From the NCBI GenBank assembly GCA_050084515.1, contig CM114271.1, positions 8,184,001 through 8,248,000 on the forward strand: DNA of 64,000 nucleotides, in the 5' to 3' direction. How positions within the stretch are numbered: the first letter of the stretch is position 1; each line of letters opens with the position of its first letter. Positions 44,930 through 58,000 of the stretch are shown piece by piece. The stretch comes from Blasia pusilla. Its lineage: Eukaryota; Marchantiophyta; Marchantiopsida; Blasiales. Made by a program: the position numbers and the translations under genes. The notes under the pieces are model-generated. The model saw only the letters and a program-made list of their open reading frames with translations, had not been told where the DNA came from and searched no databases.

Positions 44930-47900
44930 TGTCCAACAAGCTGTGCACCTGTAATCCCCGCGCGCTTACACTGAACCACTACATAGACCTGAACCGAAAT
45001 CTCCACATTGCGCTCCTCAAAACGATCCACGAAACAATCCAAGACTCGACCCCTTGCTCAATCCCAAGGCCTGCCCAAGCGGACATCTTAAGATCCACCA
45101 AGCATCAAGCTCCTGGCTCCTTTCCTACATCCTCCTCTTCCTTCTCCCCAACATACAACCTGTGAACCTCACGTACCTAGCCCCTACGCCAACCTTCCGC
45201 AATGCTCAAATTCTCCCTGCGTCCAAAACTCACGAGAACACCCGAACGACCGCGCAACCTCCGCAACACAACGCCCCCCGATCCCTCTCTTTTGCTCCAT
45301 TGCCTGCACCCTTCGACCAACCAAACCATAATCTGTCTCCTGGATGCACCCGACCCACACACGCCCGAGGTTGATCTGGAAGAAAATACAAACCGGCCGC
45401 TGCTCTTCGCCGCTTCAACCTTCCTCTTCGTCAAATCCCTAAGACCCTTAACTCTTCGGTGCTGTGCTCGCCTTCCGTGTCTAGCATGGCGTGGCAGTGA
45501 GAGAGGCGCGGTGTTGCCGCTGCATCGCAGGAGGAAGACGAGAGCGTCGGAGCGAATAACCCCAACAAGGCTTTGGCAGGCACTGGCAGCGGTGCCAATG
45601 TGGCAGGGGCGAGGCGGACGTAGAAAGTGGTGATGATGAGCTGGCTGACACGAAACGACGAGCTACATGTGCTACTCATTTTAGATAGGACTGATGAGAA
45701 GATCTAGATGGAGCATCGGCGAACTGCACCGCGACACGCGTTCATGATTTCGTGACGTGTCTCCCTACCCATCCAGATATTGATTAGATGCGGTTTGGCA
45801 CCCACCTCAGCTTGTCAAACTGCCTCACCCGCTTGGCATTCTCTGCAGATATCTCGGCCGCGATCCCCTGTGACTCCCCTCTGTCACGAGAATTCTTCAC
45901 TAGGTTGTGATTGGATCCCATCCCTGTGACCTGTGACGACACCTCCCCACAAAATTCTTAACTAGCCCGTCATTGGATACGATCTCTGTGACTGTTCCCC
46001 ACGCACAAACAAGCCTCCCAACTAATCCGACGTGACCATGCAATACACCATGACGACGCTGACCGATACACAGAATATTCGGAGCATAACTACAGAAACG
46101 AGCGAGTATTCACAAAGGCGGCTGAAAGGCCTCCCGTAACACTCTCCTGTATCGAACTTCTGTCCTTACAACCGAGAGACACTCGCTACAGAGACACGTT
46201 CATGATCTCCCTTTGTCCTTACTGAACGGAGAGGGGAGGAGTAGCAGTCGCCAATCGCAATTCCTGTCCTGCCGTGGGTGTGCAATAGCGCTACCAGCAG
46301 CATTGTCGTCGGTTCGAAGGAGTGCAGAGGTGAATTCGACGACAACACTTTTGGATGGATGATCTATTTTCTTTTCTACGGAAGGTATGAGTGCTTCTCT
46401 GTCTGGACGACTGGCGATTTCACGGGATTGTTGCAACCGTGAAAATTGATTTTGCTGTAAAGCTTGTTCGTGTGGGAGAAGAATGAAGACCTAATGAGAG
46501 AGCGATAGCAATGCATTCGAGTCCAACCGTTGTACTACTAGATGCATCTTCGAATCCTTCACCTCCTTGTAACAGAGAGCATTGACGATGAATGGCAAAG
46601 GATGGCTGAATGACTAGAGCGTCTTGGGATCTCTCCTCACAGAAAATCAATATGCTGGTCTAGTATGTGATTTACTGTAAGCAGCAGTCATCTCGGAAGG
46701 AATTGAGTTCCACAAAGAAGAGAAGTTGCGGTCTTGAACACCCGTTTTGATCTGAACGAAATTTAGGTTTATCAAATAGAGGAGGTCTTGCCCTTAATAA
46801 TTGGCACTGCTGACAACCGTGTAGAGTTTGGCCTGACCATCGACTAACATCCAACGTCTCGGGAGACGCGGGTGCTCTGGCTGCCCCTCCCGTTCTTCGA
46901 CTGGCTATCAAATCTCTTGTCAATCCGAGACACTTCCCTGCCCATCGTGTTCTCTTCCCTGGTGGATTCGATTTTCTTTCACGGTACTAAGCATGATCCG
47001 CCGAAGATAACCACACCAGCTTCCGATCCTGAAATGAAAAATTTAGTAGGATGGAATCTGAAGTTCAAAATCTATTCGTCAGGATTCCAAGAAATGATTG
47101 TCGAAATCCGTGGAATCAGTCAAAGCAACCGGCTTGGGACTGGGAAATCGGACAGGTCAAAGAGCTTGCTAGTTCGTCGAAGCGATCCAACTTCCTCGCC
47201 ATTTCCACCAGTTTTCAAGTTGTATGTGTGGACAACTGTTGTCACGATGAGGTGTTGGTCTTTTGAGAATTAACACCAGTTTTTTGTCTGGGTTTCAAAT
47301 ATTTATGAATGTGCTACAGCAGGTTTAAATTACCCTTCATTGAAATGTGAGCCATTCCCAATTGCGGTTTTTCGTTTTGTAGATTTAAAACACTGGACCC
47401 TCTACTCTAATCCCCACTGTTTTCTGTAGTACCGAGTATGAGTACTTTTTCTCCAGGATCCTGAACCAAGTTTGCATGAAGCTACCAATGCCGAGAACTT
47501 ACAGCTCAATGGGCTTATCTTTAGGCCCATTTCAGACACCGATCAATAACTAGATTCTGAGACGAGCTTCACAAATCAAATTTCCAGTTCCACCGTTGAA
47601 AAATTGCAAGCTTACATATCAGCTATGAGAAGCGTTCCCACAGTCAAATTTAATTGCTCTTGGTAACAAGTTAGCAACTATGCATATGGGCAACATGACA
47701 GGCCAATGGGACAAAGGGATGAGATCTACCTATAGTCAGTTTCTGCTACTCATGCCAATGTTTGAAGCACCTATTTGGCAGTCTGTCTACCTCTTCTGAT
47801 GTTTGACATTCCTCTATAGACTCAGGACGTTCGAGACTGAGCAAGGAAAACAGCGCGGAGTGGCTACACGTGAGAGCATACACATTTTCTGCAATAGTTT

Positions 47901-48372
47901 TTTGTCGACATGGATCAAACTCCATCTCAAGTCTCAAGAAAGTGTCTCTTGAGGCTCAAGTGTGTTAAATTTTGTGTAGAGTAGGACTCCGTTGGAGATC
48001 ACGCATTCCTACGAGGCTGGAGGATTATACTAGTCAACCATGTGACGTGGTTATCTAAGAGCATCCCACTACAAAAAGTGGGGAGTAGGAGCGAAAATGT
48101 GACCGTACTAGACACTCTAAATAACAATGTAAAATGAGAGAGGCCATGGAACTTCGCTTGTATATGGAGCCAGGTAGATTTTACGAGGGATGGGTCCATG
48201 TAAAGAAGAACTAGTCCTTATGTTCGGGAGATGCAAGTTGAAAGCAATCAATCATCGAGTTGGTGTGTGATGCGAGGTCAAACTAATCCTTTAATCAACC
48301 AATCATCGGGTCGGCATGCTTATCCAAAGCAGCATCATAACATTCTTATCGTCAATCATACAATTTTTTATA
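44930..48372. other. GI upstream region, no supported gene
   Basis: GC-richer 44.9-45.7 kb is probably the GI leader or promoter. No exact evening element (AAAATATCT) or G-box (CACGTG) was seen in 44,817-46,200. A 133-codon plus frame at 46,872-47,273 (MLWLPLPFFDWLSN) is identical in copy 2, but it resembles nothing and has no clear gene structure. The rest shows only short frames. Confidence 0.45.
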
Positions 48373-48896
48373 CATCGTGAGAAAATAATCATACAATTTT
48401 TTATAACCCATGAGCATTTTCTGCGTTGGATAATTGGGATTAGTCTCAAAGACAGAAATCTGGAAAAGGATTCATTACAAAATTTCCTCCCATGGATTTA
48501 GATTCAACCTTCCTTCCCCAAAAGAACCACCTCCTAAACCACTACCTCATGGTTAAAATCTACCTACTCATTTGGCCGTCCCTAATACTAAGTTACAATT
48601 TAAATTCATGGTGGTCCATAAAGATAAGTTATCATAAATTTCTTTGGAAAAAGAAGGAAAAATATCCATCAAGACGAATACAATTGAACTCGCTAAATTA
48701 TCATTGACTTACATGGTGGTCCATAAAGTTAATCTATCAAGAATTTGAATAAAAAAGAAGAAAAATGTGCATGAAACCCAACACCATTGAGGCACTATAT
48801 GTTGGAAGATAAATTTATTTTAATAAATTTTTGAATACTAGATTTCTTAACCAGTGTGCGGCCTCTACGATGGGTGAAGAGAATAATTAATACATA

Positions 48897-48975
48897 GAAG
48901 TTCCTCTCATATTTTTTCCCTCTACAAGTTCCTCTCATATTTATATGGCCTCTACAAGTTCCTCTCATATTTTTT
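48897..48975. repeat. Three tandem units TACAAGTTCCTCTCATATTT
   Basis: Units of about 26 bp begin near 48,897 (partial), 48,923 and 48,951, with spacers TTTCCC or ATATGGCC. They adjoin and partly form the left arm of the hairpin at 48,947-49,010. Confidence 0.8.
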
Positions 48976-49010
48976 CCCATGAAAAAATATGAGAGGAACT
49001 TGTAGAGGCC
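48947..49010. repeat. Perfect 29-bp inverted repeat at the duplication junction
   Basis: Left arm 48,947-48,975 (GGCCTCTACAAGTTCC...), loop CCCATG, right arm 48,982-49,010, the exact complement. It ends 30 bp before 49,040, where the second copy begins. It may be the end of an unrecognised insertion, a breakage-prone palindrome, or a chimeric-join artefact. Confidence 0.9.
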
Positions 49011-49053
49011 GTAATCACTAGAAAATATTTATTTTTTTACAAAGAGTGCTTAC

Positions 49054-52000
49054 CTCAAGTTGTGGTAATTTACAAGATTCTCCATCCAAAGTCATACCAT
49101 CAGTTGCCCGTTTAAGAAGACCGTCATCTTGTACAACAACTTTCACAATATCTGGTATATGATTCATTCGTAGAAGCTCAGATAAAAGACCAACAATACG
49201 GGAGTTCACACTCCATACAGACTGCTGGCATTGTCCACTATCCTTGACAGTCCATGGTTGAAGCTCTGTCTCCGCCTACCTCCCAGGGACAACCACCAAA
49301 TCACCAGGTTCAGGTGACAATTGTTCTTCAAACCATCCCCTCAAGTTTTCCATCTAGAATTATTTACGTACCCAACCTTGAGCAGAAATTTCATTCGTAG
49401 CTTATCACATTAGAGTAAGTCCATCATGAGCCAGGTTAAAGAAATCTTCTCCACTAATGATAAATTCCTGCCTCTCCTAGTCACCAAAACGACATGAGCA
49501 AATCTCACATAAGAAGTGCGATTTTTCACCTGAGAGAAAATGATTTTTCACCAGATAGCTGAAAGACTGCATAGAGCATCCACCACCTGATTGAAGATTG
49601 AATGGAGTAAATGTTAAAACACCTGTAGAGAAAAAATCATCCTTGTTCCCTCCTTGTTCCAAAGCCAAATAGCTTGACCGACTCACAATCACAGTGGAAA
49701 TAGGCTAGACTTATATGCTCAGATAAAGATAATCGACATACAGAAACGAAGAATGGTTTATGGAAATGCGCTTAGTGTAAAAAAAGCGCACCTGAACCCA
49801 ACCACATTCCATAGAACTTTGTTCACTACCCCACGGGATCTCAGGGGCTACAACAAGCCTCTGAAACAGTAATGCAGCAGGACCAACCGCCAGGTGCTGT
49901 TTCGCGATTAAAACACACTTCAGCGACTCATTGCTATTTAGACCATTGTGTCTCTCCTTGCATAGAAGAGATGCCACATCGGTGGCTTCTAAGGGAAATT
50001 CCGTTACGTGGTCTTCAACATGACCATGTACCCTTCACCCTTCGTCATTCACTTCAGGAGTACCTTCACTTTTACAATTAGTAGGTTTCTGAGATGTAGA
50101 ATGATTGAGTAGGTTTTCACTCGAAGGCTTCCCAACCTGATCTGAATCTCTGGAAAATAGTTTTGAGCGTTTGGTCATGTTCCCTGCCATGGCATGATCT
50201 GTACTTCCATACCCATTGTTCCCCCGAGTTGCCAAGGACACTAGATCACCATTCCTTTCTATTGCCGATAGTACTGCTGACGCTTTAACACATGTACCTG
50301 GATCCCATTTGCACCTCATAATTCCTGTCAAAGAATGCAGACATGCTCTTGAATGTCCGAGTAGATCTGACATGTGCGCAGCAACAACTGCATTTCCCAG
50401 GATTTCATTTGTCGTACTGCTGTCAGCATTTTGGGTTCCAGAAGGGCCAGGTGAAACAACTAAAAGCAGTTCTAGGATCCCAAGGAGCCTCTTGGTATGT
50501 TCCACCACACTAGTAACACCGAAGGGGAAGCAACTAGCCAACACTGACGAAGATCTTTGAGGGTCCTGGGGCCCTCCATTGCCGACAATTGGACCTTCGA
50601 TTTCCACTTTCGCCATTTCTGCTGAAACTGGCTTTGGAATGGTAAAATATGCTGGAGAAAACGGAAGTAGTTGGACCTCACAAGCTAGTGCACAAACTGC
50701 TGCAATGACGTAAGAGTCAAAAGTTGCCACAGCACCTCGCCGTTTGTTCACCCCTTCGCACAGCGGCCTGCACAAGTACTTGTCTCCATGCCTCCCATCT
50801 TCCATGAATGACAAGCTCCCAATCATTCCATCTTCCAGCAGTGGTCTTGATTTGTTTAGCCATATGGCATCATGGGACAGACAGAGACTGAGAGCACTGG
50901 AAAGCAATTGTGCTGCAAGCTTAGGTGAGAGAAAGGTCTCTGTGAATAAGCAGTGAACCATAGCGCGAAGTTCTGCCATACCAACACTCTTAGCACCAAT
51001 TCCACCTGCCCTAGATTGTGAACTTTCAACTATTCCATCCTTCTGTTGCTGAACTTCACCATAAGGGAATGTTCCCCTCAAAATGCCTTGTACCGTTGCG
51101 GAAAATATCCGCCTCAAGCAAGCCTGCGATGGGCCGTCAGGTGGAAGGTATTCTATTATCCGGAAAAGAGCTCGCAATACATTCCATGACAGCACTGGGG
51201 GCTGCAGAGGAGTTGATAATAACAGCTCAGGTAGGCCAACTGTAGAACTCAATGGACGCAATCCATAAGCTGACTCCCACAAAGCACACATGCGCCGTTC
51301 CACATCTGGTCCATGCTCAACCATCAGTGCTGCTAAGCCTTTAGCAGTTGCTTCTTCATTTGCTTGGGCTGCAGCCGCCTTTGCCTATAGAAAACATCTC
51401 CAGTCAGCCATAAAGACATGGAAAGCTATACCATCATAGAAAACTAAGTCCAATAAGTAAATTTTCTACAAATACCTTTTGGACAATCAGTTGGATAAGT
51501 TGCTAATTAATTATCTCCTGGAATACTCTCATGATTACAGAATCAATAATGAATGTTGTTAAGATTCACACATGTGAACTCTATGATGTACCCTTGCAAG
51601 ATGCAGCCTAGGAAAATGTTCAATTACTTAGTTGAGATGATATGGTAACAACTATCAAACCTCACCTCTTCTGTATTCGCAGGCAGGCTTACAGACCCAT
51701 ACAATGATCGCGTTGCAAACACCCCCTTAAATTGTGAAGGAGGGGAGAAGAGCAACACAGGTTGAGAGAAGATGTGAAAGAGGAGTGCTGCGGCTGCATC
51801 TGCAGCAGTACCTGACCTCTTAGCCAAAGCAGCACCAACTGGCCTCAAGAAGTGAATGTTCAACCAATCTGGAGGGAGCTGCAATAAGAGAAACAAAACA
51901 CTTTACTTTTAATACTGTTAGACACCATGATGTTCACTCAGAAGAAAAGATTAAGAATCTTACTGCAGAAACTAGATAAGTCAGGATAGGAAAGGGCCCT

Positions 52001-55000
52001 GTGACAGAGAAAAACTCTGACCTGCCAACAACACTACTATCAAATTACCATCAATAAACCTGAGGTCAAGGAAACGAAATGTCTGGTTTCATGTAAAGAT
52101 TACCATCTATAGCCTTTCCACATTCGCCTAACTATGCTTCATCTCCCTGATTCAGAAAGGATATGGGATTCTATCCAATGCCACTTGAAAAAATCAACAA
52201 GATCTCCGCACAGGAATGCTAGGTGCACAAACCTAATTCCACAGTCTTCAAACAGAACAACTACTGAAATAAATGATAGAAAGACTGCAACATCCTCCTC
52301 CAATACTGTTTCAAGACCAGACTTAACCTTAAAATCCAAGCTTACCTGCACAGCAGAGTTGTAATCATCAGCTGCCCTTAATAGCTCTACTAGCCCCACA
52401 GCAACTACCAGTGCATCTGGAGACCAAGTAGGAGGAGCTTCCAGAAGGCCAAACAATAGTCTCTGTGTTGCTCCTGGCGTTGCAACAGCATAATATCTGG
52501 AACCTCATTCCGAAAGTGTATCAGACCAACAGATGCCAGAACCACAGCACAATGATCTCAAAGCTGAAGCTAGCACACACAGCAAAGCTCTACAAAAGTC
52601 TGAAATTTCATAGTAAGAACCTGCCTGTGAAACAGATGCGCGTACGGTTCCAAAAGAGGCAGCCCAGACACCATCAGATGCTCATTTGGAGCTGTTGGAG
52701 GAGGAATCAAAAGAGCAGGAACAGCTGCTGCAGTCAAATCTGCTGTCTCGTGGCGGGCTACTTCATCATCACAAACACTCAAGATAACTGCAGCACCATT
52801 GGCCACAGCCCATCTCGGTGTTGATGGTAAGAGCTGCGGTTGTTTCCCTTGACTCTGTCCTCCAACTGTTATCATGAAACACAGAACAATCATTCTTTGT
52901 AACACATTTACTCACCCCAATTGGTCCCAAACAATTTCACAGGGTGCCACCTTCATTTTACTTGAACTGCAAAGCATGCGTTCGGTAACTAGCTTGTACC
53001 AAAATAAAATATGGCCATACTTCAGTCATACAAATGACATTCATCACAACTGACTTTGAGGATCTAATATTTCCCAGTGATGTCTGACACACCTTCACCA
53101 GATTGGAACACTTGGTAAACCCACAGATCTTTAATGTGACAACATGCACTAACAAAATATTGTGTGTACCTGTCGTTGGAGGCCTCAGCTCTTCTCCAGC
53201 AGCATACTCACCCATTACACCACCACACCTTCACAAAACCCAAGCCATACATTACAGGTTAGATTTAATGCATGTCTTCTAGAAAATTTGGTGATTGAAA
53301 TGGACCACCATGCAAAGCCAACAGAACACTAACACCACAATCAATCCAAGCATTGAAGAGAAGATCAACCAAATCTTCTGCTCTTGAACTTTCACACACC
53401 ATTGAAAGTAGTCACTACGTATAGATAGATGGAGGCGCAGCAAGAAGACTGTCTGTGATCCAAGGAGTGAGCAGCCTCGTGGGCGACCTTTCCTGTTTTT
53501 CCCAGCCAGGTCCCTCCTGGTAACCCTTCCCCGGACCATCTCCACTGGTGCTAGGACTGTGATTACTTCCTGAGGGTTGCCCATTGTCACTCTTGAAGGT
53601 GGGACGATTGTAGTGAGTCAGAACTCTTAAAATTTCTGCACAAGCATGGGCCCACTGCTCTGAAAACTCCCTCTGCAAAGATAGCAATAACAGGCAGCTT
53701 TTAATAAAGAACCTCATAAAGTTCTTCAACACACTCATCTCTAATCCCTAGATGAATCAGATAATCCGAGGTACATAAGTAATCTACAGCAAGATCTAGG
53801 AGTGAGAGTGACCCAAACAGAAGAGAGAGCACTACAGAGATCTAAGTAAGAAATAATTGTCAAATGAAGTGCTACAATTGATGCTGCAAGCTTCATAAGT
53901 ACTCTCTACTTTTAAAACAAAACCCATCTATTCAGTGACATGTACTCATCAGTGTTTCAAACTAGACGCTGGTTATCAGAATCAACCTAGCTACTTATTC
54001 GTCGCCTAGGATATCAATATTGCCATACATCTTGTCCAACTTTCCTGTTTTTTTCCATGGACTGATTACAACTTCCATGCACATAATGATGAAACTAAAG
54101 AGGTTAGAGGTAAGAGATCAAGACATAAGTAGAGAGACCCCTGAAGTGGAGCTCTGCCTGAATTTCTTTAGTAGGAGCTGTCATTGGGGGTTGGACAACC
54201 ATGGGTCCCAGGTACTGCATAGTTCCCTTCATGTACTTTAAACTCAAATCAGATTTTCTACATGTAGCAAAAACGTGGATCATGTTTGGCATCCACTTCC
54301 CAGCATAACCATGTGCCCTAGTTCGACAATCTAAGTAACTGATACAGGTGCAGGGGTGAATAAGTGCAATAAAAGAGGAGGAAGGCCTCCTGCTGTAGTG
54401 AGAGACAGTACACCAAGAAGGGCATAAAGTAGCTTGCTATTTCCACTCAGCTGAATGCTCAACCTTGACTGACACACATGCATATGTAACAACTTCACAA
54501 TTTGAACTTCCCCCAAAGTAGACATCAAAGCACTCAGGAAGATAAGTGGTTCAAGGAGTTCAATGCTAACCCTTTGGACTCTTCCTTAAGAAATTTATAG
54601 TTAGTAAGCTTATTAACTTTACTGAGACCTTGTTTTCCACAAATGCCTACTTAAGAAATGTCAAATACTTCTCATACTTTTGTATAATTTCATTCAAATT
54701 TTGAGTACCATTTCCTTATCCTTTGTTTCATAAATTTTAGGAAATAAGAACTTTTGGCATGGTATCCTTTATCATCGAGTTCGATGCTACAGCAATCTCT
54801 ACAGAGTCCAATCTTCTCTTTACGTGGGCAGAAACTTTCTTCATTCCCACTCTAGTCCAGGCAGTCTTTGAAGCTTCCTAGCCATCATAAAATACTGAAA
54901 GGCTTGTCCAGTTGATCCCTCAACATTCCTAAAGTATCTTCTTCTCAAGTATCCCTTTCCTGTGGTCTACCAGAGTCAGGTAATAAGCACTCTGCCCTGA

Positions 55001-58000
55001 GCCCTGTAAGGATCCCATAAGAGAGAGATATGGCCATTGTGCAACCATTATGACAGACTCTTGCAAAAATCTTATAGCACACTTTCAATTAACACTTTGG
55101 AAGTACTATCTGCGATCACAGTACCAGTTCTTCCAACAATCAAGAGAACTGCCTTTAAAGCTTCAAAGACTCTTGCAGATGGTACTCACGAAGTAGTGTC
55201 AGTCTTATACATGCAGCATTAAACTTAGAGCTTGAATCTCTTCCAGAGAACAGAAATCCGTCTCAAACTTCGCTACTAAAACGTTTTTGAATCACAGTGG
55301 AACTGCCTCACATGCCAGTTTTAAAATCAGTGCATGATATTACAGATCATCCAGTGCTTTCCTGCAATCTCTTTTTACGTGGAAAGTTTAAGTATGCCTA
55401 TATCACAATCTGGCCACAGGTTGATCAGCCCCATAGTGACAGTCATAAGTTCCATGACCATAGACTGTTCAGACATGCACGGATATCAGACTGTGCCAGG
55501 ACCCAAGAAATTATAGCAGAACATAGGTAGGCCCACCTCAGAGGCCCATGGTGTCATGGGACAATAAATCCTCTAGACATTCTACTCAAGGTCACAATTC
55601 TGGATAGAAATTTAGTTATTTGAACCTGCCCCCTGAAGGATATTGCAGCACTCACAACTTAGAGGCAACTTGTTTAGTTTGGGATTGTATTTTATATACA
55701 GTGCCTCTCCATCCACCCAGGAGAGCACATAGGTTTGACTTCACTTCCCAGACCAGGCCCCTCAATTCAGACTTACCTGACCTTCACAGGATAATTCTGT
55801 TTTTGATATAAAACAATATCTACATGCAGTGCATCTTCATAAACCCGGAAGAGCACAGAGCCTCCAGCTCCACCCCACATAATTTAGGTTTATGTGGACT
55901 ACCCATCGGAGACAAGCTGTAAAAGTCTTCTCGGCACATCTATCGAGTAATCCAACACTGAAGTGGAACTCTCAATGTTCACTCTGGTATGTCCTCTGGA
56001 TGTGAATAAGATCCCAGTGGTGTTGTAAGAACTCTACCAGCAACCTACTGATATAAAAACTAAGCTATTTGACCCTAATTCCTACTGGAAATGAAAGCAC
56101 TCACAGTCAGGGTGGCACCCTGGAATAGTTCAGATACCCTTCAAAGTATTCTCAGAGACTGTACTCATTAAGTACCAGCCGTAGCCTTGTAACCATAGAC
56201 ACATAGATAGCATCTTGAGTAGGTGAAATTTGGGTTCACGTCCAGGACAGTGTGTAGACTAGCAAAGTATGAGACATACCTCAGTGGATGGGCTGAACAA
56301 AGACACGAACGATCCAAATGGAGGAGTCTGCTTATTGTATATCACAGTGCCATCAATCACGCAAGAGAGCAGTGCATGAAGAATAGCATGTCCATGTTCC
56401 GGGTGGTGAAGAACAAAAAGTTGCTGCAAAATATCCAAACCACAAAATAACACATAGCAGCAACCCAATTAGGAAAACATGGCCCCACCCAGATATCCCA
56501 TCTGTTGCACTACTACCAGAAAGCTTACCAATAAAACAATTACAAGCTGAACATTCTGAATAGAGCACATTCACACTAAAACTTGGGGAAAAGTGGAATG
56601 CACTTACCCAGGACATCATCGAGAAGACAATGCTCATTACTTGGATAGTGGCCACGTACTAGCTGCAAAAGCGAAAAATATTGGAAGCAAGTGAGTGACC
56701 ACCCACAGAGGAGCAGTCGATCAAACTTCTTCAAGTTTTGTAATGCTGGCTAAATCAAGTGTCAAGAATGCCAACTGACAATTCTGAGGCAGTAGCCCCA
56801 AATGTGGACTCAGAGATTCATCTGAGCACTCAAACTTGAACTCAGAAGCATGGCTAAAAGGAACACACTCCCCAATATCATCCACAAATGAATCGGATGC
56901 AGACTGTCCAAAAGCTCCACATAAGCCAATATTTCATTCTGTGTCAAAAGCCATTAGTACACATTCAACATCAGTACTTATTCTAAACCTTATGTACCAA
57001 AACTCAGCTATTTGTTACTTGCACAGAAGACTTGCTCCATGCCATGAAGGACAAAAGGCACATTATCAGGACATGTGTTACTTGAAACAACTTCAAAGTT
57101 TGAAAGGAGGTGGAAGTATAAGTATTAAGGTCATGATGACTTATGCTAGAAGAATGTCTGGCTTGACCTTCATCAAAAGCAATAAGACATCTTAACTTGA
57201 ACTTTGGCATTATGGACATTATCTCAATACACATACACAGCTGATCTCTTGACAACTTCACAACAGCATATGCATGATTATAAAAGATCCCACTAAAATG
57301 GTTCACCAGTCAGTGGTCGTTCCACTGACTGATAAACCTGCCATGAGAAGATTTTTTATGGGACATAAAGAAAAAGGTTGGAAGGCCATGTAAATGTATG
57401 CTAATGAATTGGTCAAGTTGAATCCTTGGACTAGAAATCTGTAGTATGCAAGAGTGAGCAAAAGGGTATCATAACCAGGAGTTTCTAAGATACAGGAAGC
57501 TATGTTCCAATACACCTGACTCAAGAACTACACCAAGAATAGATCTTCAAAACATCAGACTTCTGTAGGATTAGGAATCTTCTGTTGGGTATTAGCCATT
57601 GAAAACATGAACAAAAACCTCTATTGGATAGCAAATAACATATCACATTCACGAAACCTCTCTCTGGAATTGGTAAAACTTGGGAGGAAACTGTGAGGCT
57701 GGAGAGGTTCATGAGGTCAAATTGGCAAAATAATTCAATACGCTGCATATCTCCTGGTATCTCCTGTACCAGGAGATACAAGTTGTCCCAAACATAATCA
57801 CCCAAGTCTGGAATGTTGAAGCTTTTCAAAGACATTCCTGTAATAAAAATCGCTGTTTACTCACAGACTCCACAGCAAAGCTCCCGAATTACCAGAATTA
57901 TCAACATGCTTTAATAGTTGCAATACACTTGGAAAAGGTACCTACTTCAATAAGATGGGGAGCACAGGAGCTACAAGTTGTCTCAATCTCATAAACAATC

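Larger units (their letters stand above)
33397..49039. repeat. Direct duplication, copy 1 (15.6-kb unit)
   Basis: From C at 33,397 (CAAAGAGTGCTTACCTCAAG) the sequence reappears at 49,040. The offset is 15,643 there and 15,627 at the window end (48,373 matches 64,000), so only 16 nt net length change over about 15 kb. It contains all GI coding exons except exon 13, the GI leader and about 3.5 kb upstream. The right limit is not directly shown: 48,374-49,039 would match sequence beyond the window if the unit is a simple tandem. Confidence 0.9.

Noticed and set aside
44588-45042. 148-codon minus frame around the GI start
   Set aside because: Reads GI exon 1 and leader in a different frame from the conserved KWLPGLQSTPLYRPPP; not the protein frame.
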